In this document: positions 33,581-43,667 of the stretch, in pieces
Layout of the letters: each line of letters begins with the position of its first letter
Numbering within the stretch: the stretch's first letter is position 1
From: CAWAPD01 sp963783865
GTDB taxonomy: Bacteria > Actinomycetota > Thermoleophilia > UBA2241
Assembly (NCBI GenBank): GCA_963783865.1
Contig: CAWAPD010000004.1
Location: forward strand, 221,089-285,088
DNA: 64,000 nucleotides
Direction: 5' to 3'
Program-made: the position numbers and the translations under genes
The notes under the pieces: model-generated
The model's database searches: none
What the model saw: the letters and a program-made list of their open reading frames with translations, nothing else
Told to the model about the DNA's origin: nothing

Positions 33581-34339
33581 ATGGCTCACGTGCTGGCGTT
33601 CGCCAACCAGAAGGGCGGCGTGGCGAAGACCACCTCCACCCTGAACCTGGGCGTCGCGCTGCGCGAGCACGACCTGCGGGTGCTCGGGGTCGACATGGAT
33701 CCCCAGGGCAACCTGACCATGAGCCAGGGCTACGATCCCGAGAACCTCGACAAGAGCATGTACGACGTCCTCGTGCACCGGGTGCCGATCGAGGAGGTCA
33801 TCGTCAGCAACGAGATCGACGTCGCGGCCGCGACGATCGACCTGGCGGGAGCCGAGATGGCGCTGTCCACCCAGATCGGGCGCGAGAGGGCGCTCGAGAG
33901 GGCGCTGAGGCCGGTCCAGAAGAAGTACGACTACATCCTCATCGACACGCCGCCGTCGCTCGGCCTGCTGACGATCAACGCGCTGACCGCCGCCGAGGGT
34001 GTGATCGTGCCGGTGCAGTGCGAGTACCTGTCGCTGCGCGGGCTGCTGCAGCTCGAACGCACGCTCGAGATGATCCGCGAGAACCTGAATCCCAAGGTCA
34101 AGATCAAAGGTATCCTGCCGACGCTGTTCGACGCCCGCACTCTGCACGGGCGCGAGGCCATCGACATCCTGAGGGAGAACTTCGGGTCGCTCGTGTTCGA
34201 CACGACCGTGCGCAAGACGATCAAGTTCGCCGAGGCCCCGGTCAGGGGGTCGTCGGTCCTGAAGTACGATCCCCGGGGCAAAGGGGCCGAGGCGTACCGC
34301 AGCCTCGCCCGGGAGGTGCTGAATGGGAAGTCGCGCTAG
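33581..34339 (+). CDS. parA: ParA/Soj-family partition ATPase
   Basis: 252 residues. The deviant Walker A is NQKGGVAKTTS (the usual KGGVGKT with G to A), switch I is DMDPQGNLT, and Walker B is DYILIDTPPS. Such ATPases position chromosomes or protein complexes on the nucleoid. No parB is nearby, so it is an orphan ParA of the type found before scpA in actinomycetes. ATG 33581 starts the protein; ftsZ overlaps the 3' end by 17 bases. Confidence 0.93.
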   Translation: MAHVLAFANQKGGVAKTTSTLNLGVALREHDLRVLGVDMDPQGNLTMSQGYDPENLDKSMYDVLVHRVPIEEVIVSNEIDVAAATIDLAGAEMALSTQIGRERALERALRPVQKKYDYILIDTPPSLGLLTINALTAAEGVIVPVQCEYLSLRGLLQLERTLEMIRENLNPKVKIKGILPTLFDARTLHGREAIDILRENFGSLVFDTTVRKTIKFAEAPVRGSSVLKYDPRGKGAEAYRSLAREVLNGKSR

Positions 34340-35513
34340 CATGCGGGACGGTCTGAACGACCTCTTCCGGCGCACCGACGTGGCCGGAGGCTCCACGCCG
34401 CCGCACGCGGACGACGCCGAACCCGGACGTGTCGGGCGCGGCTACGTGACCACGATCAAGGTCGTCGGCGTCGGCGGCGGCGGCACGAACGCCGTCAACC
34501 GCATGGTCGACGCCGGCATCCGCGGTGTCGAGTTCATCGCCATCAACACCGACGCCCAGGCGCTGCAGGCGTGCGACGCCGACGTCAAGATCCATATCGG
34601 CCAGGAGATCACCCACGGACTCGGTGGCGGCGCCGACCCCGAGGTCGGGCGGCAGGCGATGGAGCTGTCGCGCGACCAGGTCAAGCAGGCGCTGCGCGGG
34701 GCCGACATGGTGTTCGTGACCGCGGGCGAGGGCGGCGGCACCGGGACCGGCGCCGCGCCGGTCATCGCCGCCGTCGCGCGTGAGCTCGGGGCCCTGACGG
34801 TGGCCATCGTGACGCGCCCGTTCTCGTTCGAGGGGCGCCGCCGCGGGCAGGCGGCCGAGACGGGGATCGGCGAGCTGAACGCGGCCGTGGACACCGTCAT
34901 CGTGATCCCCAACGACCGGCTGCTGCACGTCGTCGACCGCAACACGACGGTGGTCGACGCGTTTCTCGCCGCCGACGACATCTTGCGCCAGGGCGTGCAG
35001 GGTATCTGCGACCTGATCACGGTGCCGGGCCTGATCAACCTGGATTTCGCCGACGTGCGCACCATCATGAGCGGCGCGGGCTCGGCCCTCATGGGCATCG
35101 GCACGGGGCGTGGCGAGGCCCGCGCCGCAGAGGCGGCCAACGCGGCCATCACCTCGCCGCTGCTCGAGACCGAGATCTCGGGGGCCAGGGGCATCCTGCT
35201 GAACATCACCGGGGGCGCCGACCTGTCGCTGTACGAGGTCAACGAGGCGGCTGGCGAGATCGCCCGCGCGGCCGCCGACGACGCCAACATCATCTTCGGG
35301 GCGGTCGTCGACGAGGGTCACGAAGGCCAGATGACGGTGACGGTGATCGCCACCGGGTTCGAGGCCGGCCGGCCGAAGGCGGAGCCGGCCGCACCCGAGC
35401 GTCCGCGGCGCACCGAGGAGGGCACGCCCTTCGCGCCGCCGCCGGCCTTCGACGCCGGCGACTTCGAGATCCCGTCGTTCATCCGTCACGGCGACGACAG
35501 CGGGGACGTTTGA
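34323..35513 (+). CDS. ftsZ: Cell-division tubulin homologue FtsZ
   Basis: 396 residues. GTP-binding tubulin signature GGGTGTGAAPVIA, the T7 loop GLINLDFADVR, and a C-terminal conserved peptide IPSFIRHGDD that would bind FtsA/SepF-type tethers. A ~40-residue N-terminal extension precedes the fold. ATG 34323 follows GGGAGGTG at five bases and overlaps parA. Its position between parA and scpA, away from the ftsQ/mur division cluster where actinomycete ftsZ usually lies, is unusual. Confidence 0.95.
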   Translation: MGSRASMRDGLNDLFRRTDVAGGSTPPHADDAEPGRVGRGYVTTIKVVGVGGGGTNAVNRMVDAGIRGVEFIAINTDAQALQACDADVKIHIGQEITHGLGGGADPEVGRQAMELSRDQVKQALRGADMVFVTAGEGGGTGTGAAPVIAAVARELGALTVAIVTRPFSFEGRRRGQAAETGIGELNAAVDTVIVIPNDRLLHVVDRNTTVVDAFLAADDILRQGVQGICDLITVPGLINLDFADVRTIMSGAGSALMGIGTGRGEARAAEAANAAITSPLLETEISGARGILLNITGGADLSLYEVNEAAGEIARAAADDANIIFGAVVDEGHEGQMTVTVIATGFEAGRPKAEPAAPERPRRTEEGTPFAPPPAFDAGDFEIPSFIRHGDDSGDV

Positions 35514-35532
35514 GGTCGGCGCGAGGCAGCCG

Positions 35533-36336
35533 ATGACGCCCGACGCGCTCGTCGCCGCGCGTCCGTCGGTGTCCCCCGACGACCTCCACATCGAGCTCGA
35601 CGTCTTCGACGGTCCCTTCGACCTGCTGGTCACGCTGATCCTGCGCGACGAGGTCGACCTCTGGGAGATCCGCGTCTCGCGGATCGTCGCCGACTACATC
35701 CTGCGCCTGGCCGAGAGCGAGGAGTTCGACCTCGAGGCCACGTCGCACTTCATCGTGCTCGTCGCTTCGCTGCTCGAGGTGAAGTCGAAGCGGCTGCTGG
35801 CCAGCGGCGCGCTGGCCGAGCTCGAGCTGGAGGAAGAGGCGGTCGAGGAGGCGGGCGAGGAGCTGCTGGCGGCGCTGCTGCGCTACGCGCGGTTCAAGCG
35901 CGCCGGCGAGGAGCTCGCCCGCCGGCACGCGACGTTCGCCGGCCGCAACTACCGCGGCGTGCCGGTGCCGGCTCGCTACCTGCATACGGCGAGCGTACGG
36001 GCGGCGCTGCCGCCGGCCACGCTCGCCGAAGCGCTCGAGGTGTTGCTGCGCGAGCCGCCGGCGCCCGACGTGAGCCACATCACCGACCTCGCCGTGTCGC
36101 TGGTCGGCGAGCTGCGCCGCCTGCGCACCCTGCTCGCCTCGGAGCGCAGCTTCACGTTCTCGGCCGTCGCGCCCCGCGGCCGCCTCGAGAAGGCCGTGAC
36201 GTTCTTCGCCCTGCTCGAGCTGCACAACCGCGGCGAGGTCGTGCTCCACCAGCCGCGAGCGTTCGCCGAGATCACGGTCACGCGCGCCAACGAGCCCGGC
36301 GGCTGCGAGCATGACGCGCTCGCCGCCGTGGGGTAG
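35533..36336 (+). CDS. scpA: Segregation and condensation protein A
   Basis: 267 residues. ScpA is the kleisin that bridges SMC heads. The N-terminal LDVFDGPFDLLVTLILRDEVDLWEI is the hallmark, and the C-terminal winged helix (KAVTFFALLELHNRGEV) is intact. ATG 35533 is 20 bases after ftsZ. scpB follows after a short gap with a possible -10 (TAGCAT, 36334-36339) overlapping the stop. Confidence 0.94.
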   Translation: MTPDALVAARPSVSPDDLHIELDVFDGPFDLLVTLILRDEVDLWEIRVSRIVADYILRLAESEEFDLEATSHFIVLVASLLEVKSKRLLASGALAELELEEEAVEEAGEELLAALLRYARFKRAGEELARRHATFAGRNYRGVPVPARYLHTASVRAALPPATLAEALEVLLREPPAPDVSHITDLAVSLVGELRRLRTLLASERSFTFSAVAPRGRLEKAVTFFALLELHNRGEVVLHQPRAFAEITVTRANEPGGCEHDALAAVG

Positions 36337-36370
36337 CATCCTCCGTACCACCCTCCGTTCGGGACGATCG

Positions 36371-36946
36371 ATGGACGCTGCCGCACGCCGCCTCGAGGCG
36401 GTCATCTTCATCTCACCGCAGCCGGTGCCGCCGGACCAGCTGGCCGCCGCCTGCGGGCTCGACGAGCCCGCCCTCGCGGCGGCCCTGTCGGCCCTGGCGA
36501 CCGAATACGCGCCGGGCCGCCACGGCCTCGAGCTGCTCGAGGTTGCGGGCGGCTGGACCTTCGCCGTGGCGCGTGACTGCGAGGGCGCGCTCGAGAGCTA
36601 CGCCGGCGCGCGCCCTCCCGAGGCCCTGTCGCCGGCCCTGATCGAGACGCTCGCCGTGGTGGCGTACCTGCAGCCGACCACGCGCGCCGAGGTGGCCCAG
36701 GTGCGCGGGGTCTCGTCGGAGTGGGCGCTGTCGGCCCTCGTCGAGCGCGGCCTGGTCGAAGAGCAGGGGCGCGCCGACACGCCGGGGGCGCCGATCATCT
36801 ACGCGACGAGCCGGCGGTTCCTGCAGCTCTTCGGCCTGCGCTCGCTCGCCGACCTCGAGGACCTCGACACCTTCGCGCTGGACGCACAGGACGCCGAGGA
36901 GCTCCGCACCCGCCTGCTCGCCAACGCCGCGAGGCGGACGCCGTGA
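36371..36946 (+). CDS. scpB: Segregation and condensation protein B
   Basis: 191 residues, with two winged-helix domains. RRLEAVIFISPQPVPPDQLA opens the family, and AVVAYLQPTTRAEVAQVRGV is the second domain. It dimerises and binds ScpA in the SMC complex. ATG 36371 is preferred over the upstream frame because it starts at the conserved first helix. The TGA overlaps the GTG of rluB. Confidence 0.93.
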   Translation: MDAAARRLEAVIFISPQPVPPDQLAAACGLDEPALAAALSALATEYAPGRHGLELLEVAGGWTFAVARDCEGALESYAGARPPEALSPALIETLAVVAYLQPTTRAEVAQVRGVSSEWALSALVERGLVEEQGRADTPGAPIIYATSRRFLQLFGLRSLADLEDLDTFALDAQDAEELRTRLLANAARRTP

Positions 36947-37974
36947 CCGACGCACCCGGAGATGACATGGCAGACCGTGACGACCAGCGACCGCCCGAGC
37001 CGGAACCGGAAGACGGCCGGGAGCCGGAGGCTGCCGACGCCACGAGCGCCGGCAGGGACGAGCCGGCCGGTGAGGAACCGACGCGCAAGCCGGAGGGTCC
37101 GGAGCCGACGGGTGACGCTGGACCGGAGGGTCCGGAGCCGACGGGCGAGGCAGGGCCGGAGCCCGAGGCCGAAGGAACCGCCCCGGCGCGGCCGCCACGA
37201 CCCGAGATGAATCTGGTCGTGTTCCTGGCCCGCGCCGGCGTCGGGTCGCGGCGCTTCTGCGATGCCGTGATCGGCGAGGGTCGCGTCACGATCGACGGCG
37301 CCGTCGTCACCTTCCCGCGCGAGAAGGTCGGCCCGACGGCCGAGGTGGCGGTCGACGGCGAGCCCGTCGAGCCCAGGGAGCTCCGCTACCTGCTCGTCAA
37401 CAAGCCGCGCGGCGTGGCCTCGACGCGCAGAGATCCCCACGCCGACCGGGTGCTGGTCGACCTGGTGCCCGAGGGCCGCGTGCTGTTCCCGGTGGGCCGG
37501 CTCGACGTCGACACCACGGGCCTGATCGTGCTCACCAACGACGGTGTGCTGGCCAACCGCCTCATGCACCCGCGCTACGGTGTGCCGAAGACGTACGTGG
37601 CGCGCGTGCGCGGCAAGGTGAGCAAGCGGATGCTCGCCGATCTGCGCTCGGGCGTGGAGCTCGAGGACGGGCGCACGGCGCCGGCCCAGGCGCGGCTCGA
37701 GAAGCAGAGCGGCAAGACGGCGCTGGTGGAGCTGGTGCTCCACGAGGGCCGCAAGCGCCAGGTGCGGCGCATGCTGGCGGCGGTCGGCCTGCCGGTGGAG
37801 GAGCTCCACCGGCGCCGCTACGGGCCGCTCTCCGACAAGAACCTCAAGGTGGGCGCCTTCCGCAAGCTCAACGGAGACGAGGTCGAGGCCTTGCGCCGGG
37901 CCGGCGAGGAGGTCGACCGCCGGACGGACGGCGACGACCCCGGCGAGCCGGTCGACCTGATCCCCGGCATCTGA
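36943..37974 (+). CDS. rluB: 23S rRNA pseudouridine synthase RluB family
   Basis: 343 residues. A ~85-residue acidic Pro/Glu/Gly leader precedes the S4-like domain (NLVVFLARAGVGSRRFCDAVI) and the RsuA/RluB catalytic domain with the aspartate in PVGRLDVDTTGLI. It makes pseudouridine in helix 89/90 regions of 23S rRNA in known members. The start GTG 36943 overlaps scpB. The leader contains an exact-length 33-bp tandem duplication. The scpA-scpB-rluB order is standard for actinomycetes. Confidence 0.92.
   Translation: MTDAPGDDMADRDDQRPPEPEPEDGREPEAADATSAGRDEPAGEEPTRKPEGPEPTGDAGPEGPEPTGEAGPEPEAEGTAPARPPRPEMNLVVFLARAGVGSRRFCDAVIGEGRVTIDGAVVTFPREKVGPTAEVAVDGEPVEPRELRYLLVNKPRGVASTRRDPHADRVLVDLVPEGRVLFPVGRLDVDTTGLIVLTNDGVLANRLMHPRYGVPKTYVARVRGKVSKRMLADLRSGVELEDGRTAPAQARLEKQSGKTALVELVLHEGRKRQVRRMLAAVGLPVEELHRRRYGPLSDKNLKVGAFRKLNGDEVEALRRAGEEVDRRTDGDDPGEPVDLIPGI
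37096..37161 (+). repeat. Two tandem 33-bp repeats in the rluB leader
   Basis: 37096-37128 and 37129-37161 differ at a few bases and encode two consecutive GPEPTGxAGPE units in the disordered N-terminal arm. Confidence 0.9.
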
Positions 37975-38023
37975 GGCTCCGGGGCGGGCCGCCGCCGGCC
38001 CCCCCACGCCTGAGACGGGCGTG

Positions 38024-38029
38024 TATACT
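38024..38029 (+). promoter_or_regulatory. -10 element of the aromatic operon
   Basis: TATACT, a near-consensus -10, 36 bases before the aroH ATG; no -35 is apparent. Confidence 0.5.
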
Positions 38030-38064
38030 GGCTGTCCGTTCCCGCGACCGGAGACCTGCGCGAC

Positions 38065-38439
38065 ATGACCGACGACGCCCCCCGCCTCATCGCCCTCAGA
38101 GGCGCGACGACGACCGACGAGGACAGCGGCGAGGCCATCCAGGAGCGCACGGAAGAGCTGCTGAGCGTGCTGCTGGAGCGTAACCCGCTGCCGGTCAGCG
38201 ACATCGTCAGCATCATCTTCACCGCCACGCCCGATCTGCGCGCCGACTTCCCGGCCGCCGCGGCGCGCTCGCTGGGGCTGCACCACACGCCGCTGCTGTG
38301 CGCCCAGGAGATCCCCGTCGACGGCGCCGTCGAGCGCTGCATCCGCGTGCTGGTGCACGCCTACGGGCCGGCCGGCAGGGCAGTCCACCACGTCTACCTC
38401 CACGACGCGCGTCAGCTTCGTCTCGACCTGCCGCAGTGA
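38065..38439 (+). CDS. aroH: Chorismate mutase, AroH type
   Basis: 124 residues. The trimeric Bacillus-type AroH fold starts LIALRGATTTDEDS; the arginines and FTATPDLRADFPAAAAR segment shape the active site. It converts chorismate to prephenate for phenylalanine and tyrosine. It heads a run of aromatic genes and overlaps hisC by four bases (GTGA). Confidence 0.95.
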   Translation: MTDDAPRLIALRGATTTDEDSGEAIQERTEELLSVLLERNPLPVSDIVSIIFTATPDLRADFPAAAARSLGLHHTPLLCAQEIPVDGAVERCIRVLVHAYGPAGRAVHHVYLHDARQLRLDLPQ

Positions 38440-39545
38440 GCGTCCGGTTCCTGACAGACGCTGCCTCGGTCGCGCCCTATCGCCCTGGGGAACGCTCCGA
38501 GGACGTGATGGCCCGCTACGGGCTCGACGAGGTCGTCAAGCTGGCCTCGAACGAGTACCCGCTGCCGCCGCTGCCCGGCGTGATCGAGAAGGTCGCGGCC
38601 GCCACGACCCGGCTCAACCGGTATCCCGACGAGTCATGCGGGGCGCTGCGCGACGCGCTGGGCCGGCACCATCGGGTGCCGGCGGGGCGCGTCGCCGTCG
38701 GCAACGGCTCGCTCGAGCTCATCATGCTGCTCGCCGACGCGCTCCTGGCGCCCGGCGTGTCGGCCGTGTTCCCCGAGCCGTCGTTCGCCCTGTACCGGCG
38801 TCTCTGCGACCTGCACCGGGCCGAGGCCGTTGCGGCGCCGCTCAAGCCCGGGGGCTTCGTCGATCTGGACGCGATGGCGGCGGCGATACGGTCCGACACG
38901 GCTCTGGTCGTCGTCTGCAACCCCAACAACCCCACCGGCACGTACCTGCCGGCGGCGGCCATCCGCGAGTTCTGCGACCGCGTGCCGGCCCACGTGCTGG
39001 TCATCCTCGACGAGGCCTACAACGAGTTCGTGACCGAGCCCGACTCCCAGGAGACCGTCGCGCTGGCGCGCACGCGTGACAACGTCTGTCTGACGCGCAC
39101 GTTCTCGAAGATCCACGGACTGAGCGCGCTGCGCGTGGGCTACGCGCTGGCCGGCGAGCGGGTGATCGAGGCGATCGACACCTTCAGGCAGCCGTTCAAC
39201 GTGAACCTGATGGCGCAGGAGGCGGCGCTCGAGTCGCTCAAGCATCAGGACGAGGTGCAGCGTCGGCGCTACCTCACCGCGGGGCTGCGCGCCGGGCTCT
39301 CGGAGCGCCTCGTGGCGATGGGATGCGCGGTGCTGCCCAGCCAGGCGAACTTCGTCCTGGCCGACCTGCGCGGCGTGGCGCCGTCGGGCGAGGACGTCTG
39401 CGAGCGCCTGACGGCGCTCGGGGCGATCGTCCGCGACGGCGCCGCCTTCGGGCTGCCGGGCTGGGCCCGCGTGAGCGTGGGCACACGCGACGAGATCGAG
39501 TTCTTCCTCGCCCGGCTGGCCGAGCTGGCCGGCGCGGGCGACTGA
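38436..39545 (+). CDS. hisC: Histidinol-phosphate / aromatic aminotransferase
   Basis: 369 residues, fold type I PLP enzyme. The PLP lysine is in TRTFSKIHGLSALRVGYAL; LASNEYPLPPLPGV and CNPNNPTGTY are typical of HisC. Its place between chorismate mutase and DAHP synthase, away from other his genes, suggests that its main substrate may be prephenate or an aromatic keto acid. The start GTG 38436 overlaps aroH. Confidence 0.9.
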   Translation: MSVRFLTDAASVAPYRPGERSEDVMARYGLDEVVKLASNEYPLPPLPGVIEKVAAATTRLNRYPDESCGALRDALGRHHRVPAGRVAVGNGSLELIMLLADALLAPGVSAVFPEPSFALYRRLCDLHRAEAVAAPLKPGGFVDLDAMAAAIRSDTALVVVCNPNNPTGTYLPAAAIREFCDRVPAHVLVILDEAYNEFVTEPDSQETVALARTRDNVCLTRTFSKIHGLSALRVGYALAGERVIEAIDTFRQPFNVNLMAQEAALESLKHQDEVQRRRYLTAGLRAGLSERLVAMGCAVLPSQANFVLADLRGVAPSGEDVCERLTALGAIVRDGAAFGLPGWARVSVGTRDEIEFFLARLAELAGAGD

Positions 39546-39567
39546 CCGAAGGGAGGTAGCGCTGAGC

Positions 39568-40584
<1,017 letters not shown>

Positions 40585-40599
40585 GGCCGGCCGAGGACC

Positions 40600-41709
40600 G
40601 TGGCCGCCGAACAGCGCAGCGTCGCCATAGTCGGGGTGGGCCTCATGGGAGGCTCGCTCGGGCTGGCCGCGCGCCGGCACGCCGGCGTGGAGCGCGTGGT
40701 CGGCTGGAGCCACAGCCCGGGCACGGTCGCCCGCGCCCTCGAGCTGGGGGCGATCACCGAGGCGGCCGACTCGATCGAGGCGGCCGCCTCGTCCGCCGGC
40801 ATCGTCTTCGTCTGCACGCCGGTACGCTTGATCCCCGAGCACGTGCGGCGCGCGCACGCGGCCGCCCCGCCCGACGCCGTGGTGACCGACGTGGGCAGCA
40901 CGAAGGGAGCGCTGATGCGCGCGCTCGGCCCCGCCGAGCAGGAGCGTTGCATCGGCGGGCACCCGCTGTGCGGGTCCGAGACGGCCGGCGTGGCCAACGC
41001 CCGCGACTCGCTCTACGAGGACGCCACCTACTTCCTCACCCCGGGGCAGCACGTGCGGCCCGAGGCGTTCCAGAGCCTGTACGACTTCGTCGTGCGCATC
41101 GGCGCCCAGCCGGTCGCGGTCGATCCCGACGAGCACGACCGCGTGCTCGCCCTGGTCAGCCACCTGCCGCACGTGCTGGCCAACGTGCTCATGGCGCAGG
41201 CCGGCGAGCAGCGCGGGTCGCGCGACCCGCTGCTGGCGACCGGCCCGAGCTTCCGCGACATGACGCGCATCGCCGGCAGCAACCGCGCCGTGTGGACCGA
41301 CATCTTCATCGAGAACCGCGAGGCGCTGCTGGCGGCGCTCCACACGTACCGCGACGGGCTCGACGAGGTGGTCGGGGCGCTCGAGGCGAGCGACGAGGGT
41401 CGCCTGGCCGAGTCGATCGGACGCGCGGCGGTGCAGCGGCAGCGCCTGCTCGCGGCCGAGAGTCTCACCGCCGACAAGCTGTTCCGCGTCGTCGTGCGCA
41501 TCCCCGACCGCCCCGGCGTGCTGCAGGAGATCACGGTGGCGCTGGGCGACGCCAACATCAACATCGAGGACCTCGCCCTGCACCACATGAGCGCCGAGCT
41601 GGGCGGCACGCTGACCGTGTACGTTCTCGGCGCCGACGTGCGCGACCGGGCCGAGGCGCTTCTCGCCCGCCTGGGCTACCAGGTCACGACGGGGCGGGGC
41701 GTGGGATGA
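40600..41709 (+). CDS. tyrA: Prephenate dehydrogenase with ACT domain
   Basis: 369 residues. The NAD-binding GVGLMGGSLGLAARR starts a Rossmann domain. The catalytic region includes GGHPLCGSETAG and SHLPHVLANVL, and a C-terminal ACT domain (~295-365, VRIPDRPGVLQEITVALGD) suggests feedback control by an amino acid. It makes 4-hydroxyphenylpyruvate for tyrosine. GTG 40600 starts it; the stop overlaps the aroA ATG. Confidence 0.94.
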   Translation: MAAEQRSVAIVGVGLMGGSLGLAARRHAGVERVVGWSHSPGTVARALELGAITEAADSIEAAASSAGIVFVCTPVRLIPEHVRRAHAAAPPDAVVTDVGSTKGALMRALGPAEQERCIGGHPLCGSETAGVANARDSLYEDATYFLTPGQHVRPEAFQSLYDFVVRIGAQPVAVDPDEHDRVLALVSHLPHVLANVLMAQAGEQRGSRDPLLATGPSFRDMTRIAGSNRAVWTDIFIENREALLAALHTYRDGLDEVVGALEASDEGRLAESIGRAAVQRQRLLAAESLTADKLFRVVVRIPDRPGVLQEITVALGDANINIEDLALHHMSAELGGTLTVYVLGADVRDRAEALLARLGYQVTTGRGVG

Positions 41710-43008
41710 GCCGCGAAGCGGCGGTCCGTTTCGCCCCGCCGGGCCCGCTGCGCGGCAGCCGTCCGCGTGCCCGGCGACAAGTCGATCATGCAGCGGGCGC
41801 TGCTGATCGGGGCCGTCTGCGACGGCGACGTCGAGATCGTCCACCCGTTGTGGGCCGGCGACCCGGTGGCGACGGCCGGGATGGTCGAGGCTCTCGGGGG
41901 GCGCGTCGACGGGCTTGCCGCACGCGCACCCGTCGCGACCGTCCACGGGCGCGGCCTGCGCGGCCTGCGGCCGCCGGCCGCGCCGCTCGACGCCCGCAAC
42001 TCCGGCACCGGCATGCGGCTGCTGGCCGGCCTGCTGGCCGGCCAGAGCGGCCGGTTCACGATCGACGGCGACGAGAGCCTGCGCCGGCGGCCGATGGGCC
42101 GCGTCGTCGAGCCGCTGCGCGCCATGGGCGTGCGCGTCGAGGCGCGCGACGGCGCGTTCGCGCCGCTGGTCGTCGAGGGCGGGCCGGTCAACGCCGTCCG
42201 CTACGAGACGCCGGTCGCGAGCGCTCAGGTGAAGTCGTGCGTCCTGCTGGCGGGGCTGTTCGCCGACGGCATGACCACGGTGGTCGAGCCGGCGCCGAGC
42301 CGCGACCACACCGAGAGGATGCTGCGCGCGGCCGGCGCGGAGGTACGGAGCGAGGGCTGCGAGGCGCGCGTGACCGGCGCTCGCGAGCTTCGCCTCGGAT
42401 CGGTCGCGATCCCCGGCGACGTGTCGTCGGCCGCCTTCCTCGTCGCCGCGGCGCTGCTCGTCGAGGGATCGGAGCTCAGGATGGGCGGCGTGGGGCTCAA
42501 CCCGACGCGCACGGCGTTCCTGGCGGCCGCGCGCGACATGGGCGCCGCCGTCGACTGGCACGTCGAGGCCGAGAGCGGCGGCGAGCCGGTCGGCACGATT
42601 GAGGCGCGTGCCTCGGCGCTGCACGGCGTCACGGTCGCGGCCACCGACGTTCCCGCCATGATCGACGAGGTCACGCTGCTGGCGCTGCTGGCGGCGTTCG
42701 CCGAGGGCGAGACCGTGGTCGAGGGGGTCGGCGACCTGCGCGCCAAGGAGTCCGACCGTCTCGAGGCGATCGTCGGCCTGGTGCGCGGCCTCGGCGGCCG
42801 CGCCGAAGCGGCCGACGATCGCCTGGTCGTGCACGGCACGCGCCTGCGCGGTGGCCACATCGACAGTCTCGGCGACCACCGGCTGGCGCTGCTCGCTGCG
42901 GTCGCGGGGCTCGCCTGCCCGGAGGGCGTGACGGTCGACGGCTTCGCCGCGGCCGACGTGTCGTTCCCGGGGTTCATCCACGTCCTTCAGGAGGTGACGG
43001 GCAGATGA
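41706..43008 (+). CDS. aroA: EPSP synthase, with an apparent frameshift near the start
   Basis: About 433 residues if repaired. ATG 41706 overlaps the tyrA TGA and encodes MSREAAVRFAPPGPLRGS. The conserved continuation VRVPGDKSIMQRALL lies one base out of frame: one extra C at about 41760 breaks it. From 41767 on, the frame is intact and carries NSGTGMRLLAG, RRPMGRVVEPLRAMG, SAQVKSCVLLAG, RAKESDRL and DHRLALLAAVAGL. The enzyme joins PEP to shikimate 3-phosphate. A start at GTG 41767 would lose the first strand. Sequencing error, programmed shift or mutation are all possible. Confidence 0.88.
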
Positions 43009-43667
43009 CGGTGATCGCCATCGACGGTCCGGCCGGCTCGGGCAAGAGCACGCTGGCGAAGCTGCTGGCGGAACGTCTCGGCTACGCCCATCTCGACACC
43101 GGCGCGATGTACCGCGCCATCGCCTACCTCGCCCTGCGCGACGGGGTGGCCCTCGACGACGCGCCGGTCCTGGCGCGCCTGGCCCACGAGGCGCATCTGA
43201 CCTTCGACCACGGGCGCATCATCGCGTTCGACGCCGACGTGAGCGACGAGATCCGCCGCCCTCCCGTGTCGGCGGCCGTCTCGGAGGTGTCGGCGCACGC
43301 CGAGGTCCGGCAGGTGCTGGTCGCCGAGCAGCGACGCATCGGCGACAGCCTGGACGTGGTCGTGGAGGGCCGCGACATCGGCACGGTCGTGTTCCCCGCG
43401 GCGCCGGTGAAGATCTTCCTGACCGCGACCCCCGCCGTGCGCGCCGAGCGCCGTCGCAAGGAGCTGATCGCCACGGGCGAGCACGTGGGAGCCGAGGAGA
43501 CGTTGGCCGCGATGGAGGCGCGCGACGCGTATGACTCGGAGCGCTCGGTGGCGCCGCTCAAGGCGGCCGACGATGCGATCGAGCTCGACACGACCGGGCT
43601 CACGATCGCCGGCGTGGTCGACGCCGCGGCAGCCATCGTCGAGCGCTGTCTGGCGGGCGCGGGGTGA
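43005..43667 (+). CDS. cmk: Cytidylate kinase
   Basis: 220 residues. P-loop IDGPAGSGKSTLAKLLAE, the LDTGAMYRAIAY segment and VVEGRDIGTVVFP are diagnostic of CMP/dCMP kinase. ATG 43005 overlaps aroA by four bases; plsC overlaps the other end. aroA-cmk adjacency is common across bacteria. Confidence 0.96.
   Translation: MTVIAIDGPAGSGKSTLAKLLAERLGYAHLDTGAMYRAIAYLALRDGVALDDAPVLARLAHEAHLTFDHGRIIAFDADVSDEIRRPPVSAAVSEVSAHAEVRQVLVAEQRRIGDSLDVVVEGRDIGTVVFPAAPVKIFLTATPAVRAERRRKELIATGEHVGAEETLAAMEARDAYDSERSVAPLKAADDAIELDTTGLTIAGVVDAAAAIVERCLAGAG

Noticed and set aside
38436..39545. hisC as part of a histidine operon
   Set aside because: No other his gene is nearby; the neighbours are chorismate mutase and DAHP synthase, so an aromatic role is more likely.
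42022..42045. 10-bp inverted repeat inside aroA
   Set aside because: It encodes the conserved LLAGLLAGQSG segment, so repetition in the protein explains the DNA symmetry.
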